Source: Hyphomicrobiales bacterium | Lineage (GTDB): Bacteria > Pseudomonadota > Alphaproteobacteria > Rhizobiales > NORP267 | Assembly (NCBI GenBank): GCA_021775855.1 | Contig: JAJFGZ010000047.1 | Coordinates: 90,652 to 154,651 of the forward strand | Direction of reading: 5' to 3' | DNA length: 64,000 nucleotides | Shown here: positions 47,314-55,221 of the stretch, piece after piece | Numbering within the stretch: the stretch's first letter is position 1 | Layout of the letters: every line of letters begins with the position of its first letter | Notes under the pieces: generated by a model | Seen by the model: only the letters and a program-made list of their open reading frames with translations | Database searches by the model: none | Told to the model about the DNA's origin: nothing | Translations under genes and position numbers: made by a program

Positions 47314-47532
47314 TCAGTATTTCGCGATCCATGCTTTGGTATGTGACCCGTCTCGGTCAGCCTTAGCATCCCGATCGAGCTCGGCAGCTTCCTGACGCAT
47401 TTGTATAACGTGCCAGCCGATCCAGAAAACGAGGGCGAGAATATACATCAGCATCTCGCTGCCCTGGAACGGATAGATGGCAGCTACATCGGCCAAATCG
47501 ACGGCCCAGTCTGTCATTCCATTGGTTGACAT
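47314..47532 (-). CDS. Small membrane protein next to Amt
   Basis: 72-aa protein from ATG 47532, preceded by AAGGAA. The middle part is one hydrophobic helix (EMLMYILALVFWIGWHVIQM), and the C-terminal tail is charged (RQEAAELDRDAKADRDG). It lies 31 bases behind the ammonium transporter gene and before a strong terminator, so the two are a transcription unit. A role as an accessory or regulatory peptide for the transporter is possible; no family is recognised. Confidence 0.75.
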   Translation of the reverse strand: MSTNGMTDWAVDLADVAAIYPFQGSEMLMYILALVFWIGWHVIQMRQEAAELDRDAKADRDGSHTKAWIAKY

Positions 47533-47563
47533 GTCTTGGTTCCTTTCTTTGTCCGGTGACCGG

Positions 47564-48925
47564 TTATTTGACCATTGCCGTTTCAGCGGCAATTACGTCA
47601 TTAACGGCTGCCTGATAGGCTTCGTTGGCTTCGAAATCGAGACCCTCAAGCTCCACCTTGTGTGGCACCCTGAGCAAACCCATTCCATTGAGAATTTTGG
47701 AAATGATGTAAGCCGGCAGGAAGCCCAAAACGCCGAACATGATGACGGCACCAATGAACATGCCAAGCGGATTGATGGCCGCATAGCCTTCATACGGCGA
47801 AGAGGGCTGGCCCCAAAGCACGAAGCCGGCAATGATCAGGCCGACGAAACCGGCGTAACCATGAACCGCCACAGCACCCACTGCATCATCGATCTTGAAC
47901 TTGCGTTCAACCCAGTAATGCATCTTGTAGATGATCACGACGCCAATCGCGGCAATAAACATTGCCTGGATTGGATGGTACAGATCATTCCCGGCAGAGG
48001 CCGTGATAATTCCGGCAAGACCGCCAGAATAGGTCCAGAACGAGTCGCCTTTTGAGACCACATAGGCCGCCATCAAACCACCCGACAGAGACATCAGGAA
48101 GTTGAATGTAATAGCCGACAGGGTCGTCGGAGCCAGGTAAATATTGGTCGCCGTCCAGGTTACACCCGTGATCTGACCGCCGATGGCCTCTGGCGAGATT
48201 ATCGGCACATTGCATGCCGCATAAAAACCCCAGAACCCGGTATAGATCAGGAACAGACCAATTGTGACCAGCCACGGATTATGTGGCGGGATATCGCGCG
48301 GCGTCCCGTCTTCACGGAACTTGCCCAGACGCGGCCCGAGAACCACAAGAATACCAAGCGCAAAACCGCCGGCAATGGCATGGATCACGCCCGACGCGTA
48401 GGCATCGTGATAGCCAAGGATTTTGACCATCCAGCCGTCCCAATGCCAGCCCCAGGAGGCATCAATAATCCACGCCACCGAGCCGATTACGACTGCCAAA
48501 ATCCAGAAGGCACCCGAGCGAATGCGCTCGATCACGGAGCCGGAGACGATCGATGCCGCGGTCCATGAGAACAGCAGGAACGCCGCCCAGAACACGCCAC
48601 TGATATGATCGCTCAAGTTGGTTCCCATTGACGGGTCCCAGGGTCTTGCGGCGGTCGCCGCAGCATAGTCCAGACCCTTGCCTTCAAAAATGAAGGGCCC
48701 ATTGGGGAAGGCGAAATAAATCCACCAGCCAAAGAAGAAAAACGAAATTGTCACCAGCGGTATCAGCATGGTGTTTTTCATCAGCGTGTGCATGTGGTTG
48801 CGGCGGCGGCTGGCGCCAACCTCATACATGCAGAAACCCACATGAATGAGGAACATCATGACCACCGTCACCCAGTAATAAAACTCGGTAAATATCGTGG
48901 TAAGAGCGTCAATGTTTGTGTCCAT
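47564..48925 (-). CDS. amtB: Ammonium transporter (Amt family)
   Basis: 453-aa Amt/MEP/Rh channel protein with 11 predicted helices. ATG 48925 is chosen because GAGGGGGG precedes it; the frame is open further upstream, but without a sensible N-terminus. Amt hallmarks are WTAASIVSGSVIERI, DASWGWHWDGW, ASGVIHAIAGGFALGILVVLGPR, and VHGYAGFVGLIIAGF. It lacks an obvious leader peptide, and no glnK gene is adjacent, which is unusual; instead a 72-aa membrane protein follows. It sits among glutamine synthetase and glutamate-synthase-like genes. Confidence 0.93.
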   Translation of the reverse strand: MDTNIDALTTIFTEFYYWVTVVMMFLIHVGFCMYEVGASRRRNHMHTLMKNTMLIPLVTISFFFFGWWIYFAFPNGPFIFEGKGLDYAAATAARPWDPSMGTNLSDHISGVFWAAFLLFSWTAASIVSGSVIERIRSGAFWILAVVIGSVAWIIDASWGWHWDGWMVKILGYHDAYASGVIHAIAGGFALGILVVLGPRLGKFREDGTPRDIPPHNPWLVTIGLFLIYTGFWGFYAACNVPIISPEAIGGQITGVTWTATNIYLAPTTLSAITFNFLMSLSGGLMAAYVVSKGDSFWTYSGGLAGIITASAGNDLYHPIQAMFIAAIGVVIIYKMHYWVERKFKIDDAVGAVAVHGYAGFVGLIIAGFVLWGQPSSPYEGYAAINPLGMFIGAVIMFGVLGFLPAYIISKILNGMGLLRVPHKVELEGLDFEANEAYQAAVNDVIAAETAMVK

Positions 48926-49309
48926 TGAATTACCCCCCTCTATTTTTTCAACGGGCAAACTCCAGATCAATCTCCCATGCACCAAACCCGCCGGCCAACG
49001 GCAAATCAGACGCATTGCAGGTGAAGATTCCTCGTGTTTCCCGTCTCTCCTTTTACAGGGCCGCGCCCGTTCAAGAAACAGCGCAGCACCCCCTCGAAAT
49101 CCCGCGAACGATTGAAACAATCTGCCGCAGGGCAATCACGCTTTTTATTCTATGGATCGGCCCTCCATTGCCGATCAGAAATCCCTAGAAACAATGGTCC
49201 AAATTTAAATGAAATGCAACTCTGTTTCATGTCAGTAAACAATAGTGCCTTGATTTCACGCCATAATCCCGCCAATTCCCGTCTAAATTTGTGTGGCATT
49301 TGTCATCAT
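48926..49309. other. 384-bp region upstream of the Amt gene
   Basis: No gene seen. It should hold the Amt promoter. ATGAAA at 49209-49214 and TTTCAT at 49225-49230 form an inverted repeat with a 10-base spacer. I looked for a sigma-54 -24/-12 element and NtrC sites and found none convincing. Confidence 0.6.
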
Positions 49310-49918
49310 TCAATGGCCCGCCTGATTCGCTGAAAGGTCCGGAATAGCCGTGCTCGTGCCCCAATCAGGCACGAAGCCCAAAATGACCGTATCCGGCGAT
49401 AAACCCGGATTAAACAAAACGTTGTGCCACCACGTTGCCTGATAAAACGGGTCGCTGCGATCAAGACTTGAAATGGCACATTGAAGACTGAATTTCTGCC
49501 CGAAAGCCTGAAAATCCAAAACGCAACCGCGAGCCTGACAGATCGCCAGGGCGGCTTTTGAGTCGGGGGAAAAAGTCGAGGTCAGAACCTCGGCAAATTC
49601 GTGTGGTTTTTGGTAATAGGTCGCGGAAAAAAACTGGATGGCTTTTTCGCGTCGCTGTGCCGGATCGTGGGTCTGGCGCACCATATGCTGCATCTCAGGC
49701 GTTACGGAAAACGAGGGCGCTTTATTCAGCACAGTCACGATATTTCCACGCGCCGCGAGCTCTCCAGTCAGGGCCAGGCTGGGAGCGATAGACTTGTCGG
49801 GCCGACCCTCTTTCTTGCGCATCGCCATCTGCCTGACCCGGCATTGCCAGGCAAAAAAAGCTTCACGCATGGCACGTTCGCGGATACCTGTTTCAGCCTG
49901 GTGCGCGGAGACATTCAT
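49310..49918 (-). CDS. Unknown 202-aa protein of the GS/GOGAT-like operon
   Basis: Soluble protein of unknown function. It has a basic N-terminal part (REAFFAWQCRVRQMAMRKK) and a cysteine-containing C-terminal half (AICQARGCVLDFQAFGQ), then ATWWHNVLFNPGLSPDTVILGF. Its start overlaps the stop of the class I amidotransferase gene by 4 bases (ATGA), so it is translated with it and is probably real. I recognise no family. Last gene of the long leftward operon that begins at 56700. Confidence 0.65.
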   Translation of the reverse strand: MNVSAHQAETGIRERAMREAFFAWQCRVRQMAMRKKEGRPDKSIAPSLALTGELAARGNIVTVLNKAPSFSVTPEMQHMVRQTHDPAQRREKAIQFFSATYYQKPHEFAEVLTSTFSPDSKAALAICQARGCVLDFQAFGQKFSLQCAISSLDRSDPFYQATWWHNVLFNPGLSPDTVILGFVPDWGTSTAIPDLSANQAGH

Positions 49919-50673
49919 GCCGACCGCCTGGAGGTGCCTGCTTCAGGTTTTTTAGCAAGACCGTTGGTGTTGAGAAAATTCTGGAATAACTGTTCCGCCG
50001 CAGCATTGAATCCCGGCATGTTGGCGTCAGCACGTTGCCGCATTTCTTCTAGCGCGCCGGGACCGGCGGCTTTTTCCAGCGACGCACTATATTCCGGTAT
50101 ACCCGCCCAAGCGGGGATCGTGTCGCCCTCCAGCTCCACGTGATATTGCATGGAAAAGGCGCTGTTCATGTATGACATTGCCTGAATTCCACAAGCCGGG
50201 GAGGATGCAAGAATTTCAACACCGTCAGGTGCCTTCGTTACCTCCGCGCTATGCCATTGGAGACAAAGCTGGCGTTCGGACAGTCCCGCCATAATCGGGC
50301 TGTTTGTACCGGCTTCGCTCAGCAAGATATCCATAATTCCGATCTCGGGTTCGACCGATGGCCCGACCTCGCCGCCAAGGGCAAGCCCCAGCAATTGGTG
50401 CCCAAGGCACAGCCCCATATAGGGCATTTGGCGATCTACAACTGCTTCGCGGATGGCGGCAATTTCGTCGACAAGCCAGGGGTGTTCATCCGATTGCCAG
50501 ACATCCATCGGCCCCCCCATCACCCACAGGGCATCATGGCCGGACAGGTCCGGGATATGCTGCCCTTCGTCCAGCTCGACGACTGTTGTCGTGATATCAT
50601 TGGCGGCGAAGAATTTTCGGAATACGCCCGGGTGTTCGCAGGCGATATGCTGGAAGATCAGGAAATCCATCAT
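49915..50673 (-). CDS. Class I glutamine amidotransferase-like protein
   Basis: 252-aa protein of the triad amidotransferase family. The nucleophile elbow GLCLGHQLLG and the distal QYHVELEGD supply cysteine, histidine and glutamate. It stands alone, not fused to a synthetase, as in GuaA-like/PuuD-like hydrolases or amidotransferases that serve another subunit. The sequence ALWVMGGPMDVWQSDEHPWL is typical of stand-alone GATase1 proteins. The gene lies in the GS-like/GOGAT-like operon, 35 bases after the nitrilase-family gene. Confidence 0.85.
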   Translation of the reverse strand: MMDFLIFQHIACEHPGVFRKFFAANDITTTVVELDEGQHIPDLSGHDALWVMGGPMDVWQSDEHPWLVDEIAAIREAVVDRQMPYMGLCLGHQLLGLALGGEVGPSVEPEIGIMDILLSEAGTNSPIMAGLSERQLCLQWHSAEVTKAPDGVEILASSPACGIQAMSYMNSAFSMQYHVELEGDTIPAWAGIPEYSASLEKAAGPGALEEMRQRADANMPGFNAAAEQLFQNFLNTNGLAKKPEAGTSRRSA

Positions 50674-50708
50674 CTATCTCGATCTGAGACTTTTTAACCA
50701 ATTCATGA

Positions 50709-51569
50709 TCAGGCTACATCCCTTGGTTTGGCGTCTAGCGAGGCCCCCGAAGAAGTAAACGAGCGGTCATGCTCGAGGCTCGGGATTTTAGCTCGCGCCG
50801 CAGCCACCAGATCAAGGTCAATGGTTGCCTGGACGATTCCGGGCGTGGTCCCGCCATCTGCAATCACTTCGCCCCACGGGTCGATGATGAGCGAATGCCC
50901 GTAACTCTCGCCACCACCCTCGACCATCCCGATCGCGCACGGCGCAACGACAAAGGCACCGTTCTCAATTGCCCGCGCGCGGTTCAGCACGTGCCAATGG
51001 GCTTCACCGGTCTTCTTCGTGAAAGCCGCTGGCACCATAAGGATTTCAGCGCCAGCCTGCGCCAGATCCCTGTAAAGTGCCGGAAACCGCAAATCGTAGC
51101 AGATCGAATGGCCAACAACCGCGAACGGAGTGTCGGTCAAAACCGCCTGATGCCCACCAGAGACCAACGCGCTTTCGCGGTAAACCTCGGTATCAGATAA
51201 TTGGATATCGAACATATGGATCTTGTCGTAGCGGCTGGCAATTTCGCCCACGTTGTCAATCACATATCCCCTGTTGCGGATTTTACCTTCGGGGCCTGGT
51301 ACCGCAACGGAACCGATGGCCATCCAGACGTTCCTCGCTGCCGCGAAATCCCGAAGCCCCTGCAAAACCGGATGTTCGTCCTCCGGCGCGGCAGGTGGCA
51401 CCAACGCGGACCCTTCGGTTTTTAGTCCACCGCAATATTCAGGCAGCGCCAGTAGCTCTGCGCCACCTTCAACCGCGGCGTCCGCGAGGCCCAAAGCCTC
51501 GTCAAGCGCTGACAGAAAATCCGGTTGCGGACGGGTTTGCAAACATGCGATTTTTAGGTGGCGAGCCAT
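50709..51569 (-). CDS. Carbon-nitrogen hydrolase (Nit1/Nit2-like amidase)
   Basis: 286-aa nitrilase-superfamily amidase with a complete Glu-Lys-Cys triad: LPEYCGG, YDKIHMFD, and SICYDLRFP. HWHVLNRARAIENGAFVVAPC is typical of the Nit branch, whose members hydrolyse deaminated glutathione or alpha-ketoglutaramate. Given its place with a GS-like ligase and glutamate-synthase-like subunits, an omega-amidase role, recycling a glutamine-derived amide, is a reasonable guess. It starts 4 bases after the 134-aa gene. Confidence 0.87.
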   Translation of the reverse strand: MARHLKIACLQTRPQPDFLSALDEALGLADAAVEGGAELLALPEYCGGLKTEGSALVPPAAPEDEHPVLQGLRDFAAARNVWMAIGSVAVPGPEGKIRNRGYVIDNVGEIASRYDKIHMFDIQLSDTEVYRESALVSGGHQAVLTDTPFAVVGHSICYDLRFPALYRDLAQAGAEILMVPAAFTKKTGEAHWHVLNRARAIENGAFVVAPCAIGMVEGGGESYGHSLIIDPWGEVIADGGTTPGIVQATIDLDLVAAARAKIPSLEHDRSFTSSGASLDAKPRDVA

Positions 51570-51573
51570 GGTA

Positions 51574-51978
51574 TCAAAAACTCCGGTAAGCCTTGTTCAG
51601 GTCAACTAACGGATGATCCGGTGACATTTGGAACTTTATCAGAATTTCCCGCGCCAGCATATCGCGCTCGGGCTGATTGTCAGGCAACTTCATATCATCG
51701 GGGATCGCGATCCAACCGTTGATATTGCGATCAAACACCGCCGGTTTGCCGTCGTCGTAGCCCAAATGGATGTCTTCGAGCCAGTTGAGATCGTCCCACC
51801 CCATGAATTCGATATAGCCCTGCAAAAAGGGGGTTATCAGATCGTAATCCGGCACCAGGTTCACGTCGTACCGGTACCCGATATGCTGCCCGATGGTTTT
51901 TTCGCGCTCCGACTGAAGATCGTCGCCTTTCAGGAACTGATCTACATCCTCGATGTCTGACCCCTTGTATCCAGCCAT
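51574..51978 (-). CDS. Unknown 134-aa acidic protein within the GOGAT-like operon
   Basis: Soluble acidic protein of unknown function, rich in Asp and Trp: MAGYKGSDIEDVDQFLKGDD, then GYIEFMGWDDLNWLEDIHLG and INGWIAIPDDMKLPDNQPER. There is no signal or membrane segment and no cysteine. It lies tightly between the FMN-type synthase subunit gene (18-bp gap) and the nitrilase gene (4-bp gap), so it is very likely expressed and may be a small subunit or adaptor of the complex. I recognise no family. Confidence 0.7.
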   Translation of the reverse strand: MAGYKGSDIEDVDQFLKGDDLQSEREKTIGQHIGYRYDVNLVPDYDLITPFLQGYIEFMGWDDLNWLEDIHLGYDDGKPAVFDRNINGWIAIPDDMKLPDNQPERDMLAREILIKFQMSPDHPLVDLNKAYRSF

Positions 51979-51996
51979 GGGACCAACTCCTTCCTT

Positions 51997-53352
51997 TTAG
52001 ATATGATGATAGTCGGGGACCCCGACCGTATAATCCGTCCCGGCCAGTGGCACCTGCGCCAGCGCGGATGCTTCCATGGTCAGCGCAGCCAGGTCTTCCG
52101 GCTCCAGGGAATGGATGTTGGTCTTGGCGCAGGCGCGCGCCATCATCTGCGCTTCGATGGTGAGCGTATGCAGGAAGTTATAGACCCGCTCGGCGGCTTC
52201 ATCCGGGTCCAACCGCTTGCGCAATTCCGGATCCTGGGTCGCCACGCCAACCGGGCAACGGCCGGTATGGCAATGATAACATTCGCCCGCTTCCAGCCCC
52301 ATTTCTTCGGGGTAATTGGCTTCCGGGATGTCCTTATTGCAATTCAGCGCCATCATCGCTGAATGGCCGATGGCAATGGCATCAGCGCCGAGCGCCAGGG
52401 CCTTGGCCACGTCGCCGCCATTCCTGATGCCGCCTGCGTAAATCAGGGTAATGTCGCCGCGTTTTCCCAAATCGTCGATGGCGCGCCGCGCCTGGCGGAT
52501 CGCCGCCATACCGGGCACCCCGGTTTCTTCCGTCGCCAGATGTGGCCCGGCGCCGGTTGAACCTTCCATGCCGTCGATATAGATGGAATCCGGATCGCAT
52601 TTCACTGCCATCCGCACGTCATCATAGACCCGCGCTGCACCAAGTTTGAGCTGGATCGGGATTTGCCAGTCGGTCGCCTCGCGGATTTCCTCGATTTTCA
52701 GAGCAAGATCATCCGGACCCAGCCAGTCCGGGTGACGCGCCGGCGAGCGCTGGTCAATGCCAGCGGGCAGCGAGCGCATTTCGGCGACCTGGTCGGTCAC
52801 TTTCTGGCCCATCAGATGTCCGCCAAGTCCGACCTTGCAGCCCTGCCCGATAAAAAATTCGCAGCCATCCGCCAGTTGCAGATGGTGCGGGTTAAAGCCA
52901 TACCGCGACTGGATGCACTGATAGAACCATTTGGACGAAAACCGGCGCTCGTCGGGGATCATCCCGCCCTCGCCCGAACATGTGGCGGTGCCCGCCATGG
53001 TGGCCCCGCGTGCAAGCGCGGTCTTGGCTTCGAACGACAGGGCGCCGAAGCTCATGCCGGTAATATAGATCGGGATATCCAGCTCGATCGGCCGTTTCGC
53101 TCGCGGCCCGATCACCGTCTTGGTCAGGCATTTTTCACGGTACCCCTCGATCACAAAGCGGGTCAGGGTGCCGGGCAAGAACGTCAATTCGTCCCAATGG
53201 GGAATTTTCTTGAAGAGCGAAAATCCACGCATCCGATAGCGGCCAAGTTCAGCCTTGATATGGATATCGTCCATAACCGTTTGGGAAAAAATCCAGCTCC
53301 GGCCAAGGCGGGTGGTATCCCGTTTTTTGTTGTCAGACCCGTTGGTCGTCAT
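51997..53352 (-). CDS. Glutamate synthase-like FMN domain protein (GlxD/MgsC-like)
   Basis: 451-aa stand-alone version of the FMN-binding alpha/beta-barrel domain of glutamate synthase. It has the FMN and substrate motifs GEGGMIPDERR, QIPIQLKLGAARVYDDV and YAGGIRNGGDVAKALALGAD, and the iron-sulfur cysteines CYHCHTGRCPVGVATQDPE. Together with the next two genes it forms a three-subunit synthase of the GlxBCD or N-methylglutamate synthase (MgsABC) type. The N-methylglutamate dehydrogenase genes are not in the window, so methylamine use cannot be claimed. Confidence 0.88.
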   Translation of the reverse strand: MTTNGSDNKKRDTTRLGRSWIFSQTVMDDIHIKAELGRYRMRGFSLFKKIPHWDELTFLPGTLTRFVIEGYREKCLTKTVIGPRAKRPIELDIPIYITGMSFGALSFEAKTALARGATMAGTATCSGEGGMIPDERRFSSKWFYQCIQSRYGFNPHHLQLADGCEFFIGQGCKVGLGGHLMGQKVTDQVAEMRSLPAGIDQRSPARHPDWLGPDDLALKIEEIREATDWQIPIQLKLGAARVYDDVRMAVKCDPDSIYIDGMEGSTGAGPHLATEETGVPGMAAIRQARRAIDDLGKRGDITLIYAGGIRNGGDVAKALALGADAIAIGHSAMMALNCNKDIPEANYPEEMGLEAGECYHCHTGRCPVGVATQDPELRKRLDPDEAAERVYNFLHTLTIEAQMMARACAKTNIHSLEPEDLAALTMEASALAQVPLAGTDYTVGVPDYHHI

Positions 53353-53377
53353 TGACGCGTACTCCCGGTAACCCTGA

Positions 53378-54229
53378 TTAAAGGATGATTTTCTTTTCGG
53401 TCGGTTCCAGATTGTCGTAGTTCCACAATTGCTTGCCAGCGACGATCTTGGTGAAGTGTTCGACGCCTTTTTTCGGCAGCAATTCGTACATTTTGAGTTT
53501 TCTGGTCAGCCATGCCCTGTCGGCGTCGGTCAGATCGCCCTGGACCGCATCAACGCCAAGATCCTGGATCTCGCCGCCCACATAGATGGTGCCGTCATAC
53601 ATGCTGTCGCCAAGGTTTTTACCCGCGTTGCCGCAAATGACCATGCGACCGCGTTGCATCATAAAGCCTGAAAAGGCCCCGGTATCTCCGCCAACGATGA
53701 TCGTGCCGCCCTTCTGGTCGATCCCGGTTCGGGATCCCGCAGATCTTCTGCAAACCAGATCACCGCCACGAAGCGCCGCGCCAAACGTCGATCCGGCATT
53801 CTTCTCAACAATTGCCGTGCCCGCCATCATGTTTTCGCCAAACGACCAGCCGACCCGGCCGGAAATCCGCACATTCGGACCGTCAAGCAGCCCGCAGCCG
53901 AAATAGCCGAGACTGCCATCGATAATGATGTTCAGACGGTTCAGAATGCCGACCACCAGGGAATGTTGGGCGCCAGGATTTTTCAGCACGATGGTACCGT
54001 GTCCCTCATCCATCAATTCGCGGATACGCTTGTTCACAAACGTGCAGCCCTTGCCCTCGCAATCGATTTCCGCGCGTTTATTGAAATCCACGTCTTTGGC
54101 GAAGGGGTAGCCGTAGCCCCCCTCGGTCTCGACCCGGAACATCGTCTTGATGTCCCGGCCCCTGAGCGGGATCGTGTGCATGCCCATCTCTTCGGCGATG
54201 GTGTCCTGATCTTGTGTCACGCCCGCCAT
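53378..54229 (-). CDS. Glutamate synthase-like GXGXG domain protein (GlxC/MgsB-like)
   Basis: 283-aa protein made mainly of the right-handed beta-helix GXGXG domain that forms the structural C-terminal part of glutamate synthase. Glycine-rich turns repeat through the protein (GYFGCGLLDGPNVRISGRVG, GNAGKNLGDSMYDGTIYVGG). A GAGGAGGT ribosome site is ideally placed before ATG 54229. It overlaps the amidotransferase gene by 13 bases. It would bridge the glutaminase and FMN subunits. Confidence 0.88.
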   Translation of the reverse strand: MAGVTQDQDTIAEEMGMHTIPLRGRDIKTMFRVETEGGYGYPFAKDVDFNKRAEIDCEGKGCTFVNKRIRELMDEGHGTIVLKNPGAQHSLVVGILNRLNIIIDGSLGYFGCGLLDGPNVRISGRVGWSFGENMMAGTAIVEKNAGSTFGAALRGGDLVCRRSAGSRTGIDQKGGTIIVGGDTGAFSGFMMQRGRMVICGNAGKNLGDSMYDGTIYVGGEIQDLGVDAVQGDLTDADRAWLTRKLKMYELLPKKGVEHFTKIVAGKQLWNYDNLEPTEKKIIL

Positions 54230-55152
54230 ACCCGGACCTCCTCATCATATGGATCGTAGGTATCAATCTCGTGGGGCACGATGGCGCGGATCGAAACTTC
54301 TTCAGACGCCAGCGCCACCAGATCATCGGTCTCGTAAAGCACCATCGGTTTCGCGGCCATGGTATCCTTGGCCATGCCCAACTCGTCCTTGGTTGCGACC
54401 AGATAGGTGAAAACGCCGTCGATCTCTCCGATGGATTTGGTCAATGAGTCTTCGAGCGAAATCCCCTTCTCCAAATTGGCAGCGGTATAGACAGCGAGCA
54501 ATTCAGAATCGCAGTCGGAGACAAAGCGCTGGCCGGCGCGTTCAAGCTCGCGACGCATCAGCCAGTAGTTTGTGATCTGGCCGTTATGGACCACCGCGAT
54601 GTCGTTGTACGGGTAAGCCCAATAGGGATGGGCGGACCGAATATCGACGTCAGATTCCGTCGCCATCCGGGTATGGCCTATCCCGTGGGTGCCGATAAAA
54701 TCGCCAAGCCCGTATTGATCAGAGACCACGTTAGCGTCGCCCAGATCCTTGATCAGCTCCAATGCGTTGCCGATCGATAAAATCTCGGCGCCCTCGATAT
54801 CCTCGATCCGGTCGGCAAGTTTTTTAAGGTCGCCGTCAAACACGATCTGGTAGCGAAAGGCATATTCGGTCGCATCTGCAAGCTCGGTGACATTGACTCC
54901 CATCTCCTTCAGGAGCGCGTCGACCTTTGCCCGCCGGTCCGCGATCTCTGCGTGGATATGGTGCCCGAGCGCCAGCTCTTCCTGCTCGGCGACCTTGAAG
55001 CGGAGAACGTATTCTCCCTTTTCCGGTTCGCCGTAAATCGCAAACCCGGTCGAATCCGGTCCCCGATGTTTGAGCGCCCGCAGCATGTCGGTCATTTCCC
55101 GGCCGATATTGCTGGAACCGTTACGGTGTATGAGCCCTGCAATTCCGCACAT
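54217..55152 (-). CDS. Class II glutamine amidotransferase subunit (GlxB/MgsA-like)
   Basis: 311-aa N-terminal-nucleophile amidotransferase. ATG 55152 is chosen so that Cys2 (MCGIAGL) becomes the N-terminal nucleophile, and GGAGG is 8 bases upstream. Other motifs are LKHRGPDSTGFAIYG, HTRMATESDVD, and VVHNGQITNYW. It hydrolyses glutamine and would pass ammonia to the FMN subunit. It is clearly paralogous to the truncated amidotransferase at the right edge of the window. Confidence 0.92.
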   Translation of the reverse strand: MCGIAGLIHRNGSSNIGREMTDMLRALKHRGPDSTGFAIYGEPEKGEYVLRFKVAEQEELALGHHIHAEIADRRAKVDALLKEMGVNVTELADATEYAFRYQIVFDGDLKKLADRIEDIEGAEILSIGNALELIKDLGDANVVSDQYGLGDFIGTHGIGHTRMATESDVDIRSAHPYWAYPYNDIAVVHNGQITNYWLMRRELERAGQRFVSDCDSELLAVYTAANLEKGISLEDSLTKSIGEIDGVFTYLVATKDELGMAKDTMAAKPMVLYETDDLVALASEEVSIRAIVPHEIDTYDPYDEEVRVWRA

Positions 55153-55221
55153 GGGCACGTCCTCCATTATCACTCGAGAAACGGGATTTAACCCGCTGTA
55201 ATTATTATAATTTAAGCCTTC

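Noticed and set aside
48926..49135. N-terminal extension of the Amt protein to base 49135
   Set aside because: The extra 70 residues look non-protein-like, and a strong ribosome site precedes ATG 48925.
48926..49309. Sigma-54/NtrC promoter for the Amt gene
   Set aside because: I found no TGGCAC-N5-TTGC pair in the right orientation and no clear NtrC palindrome.
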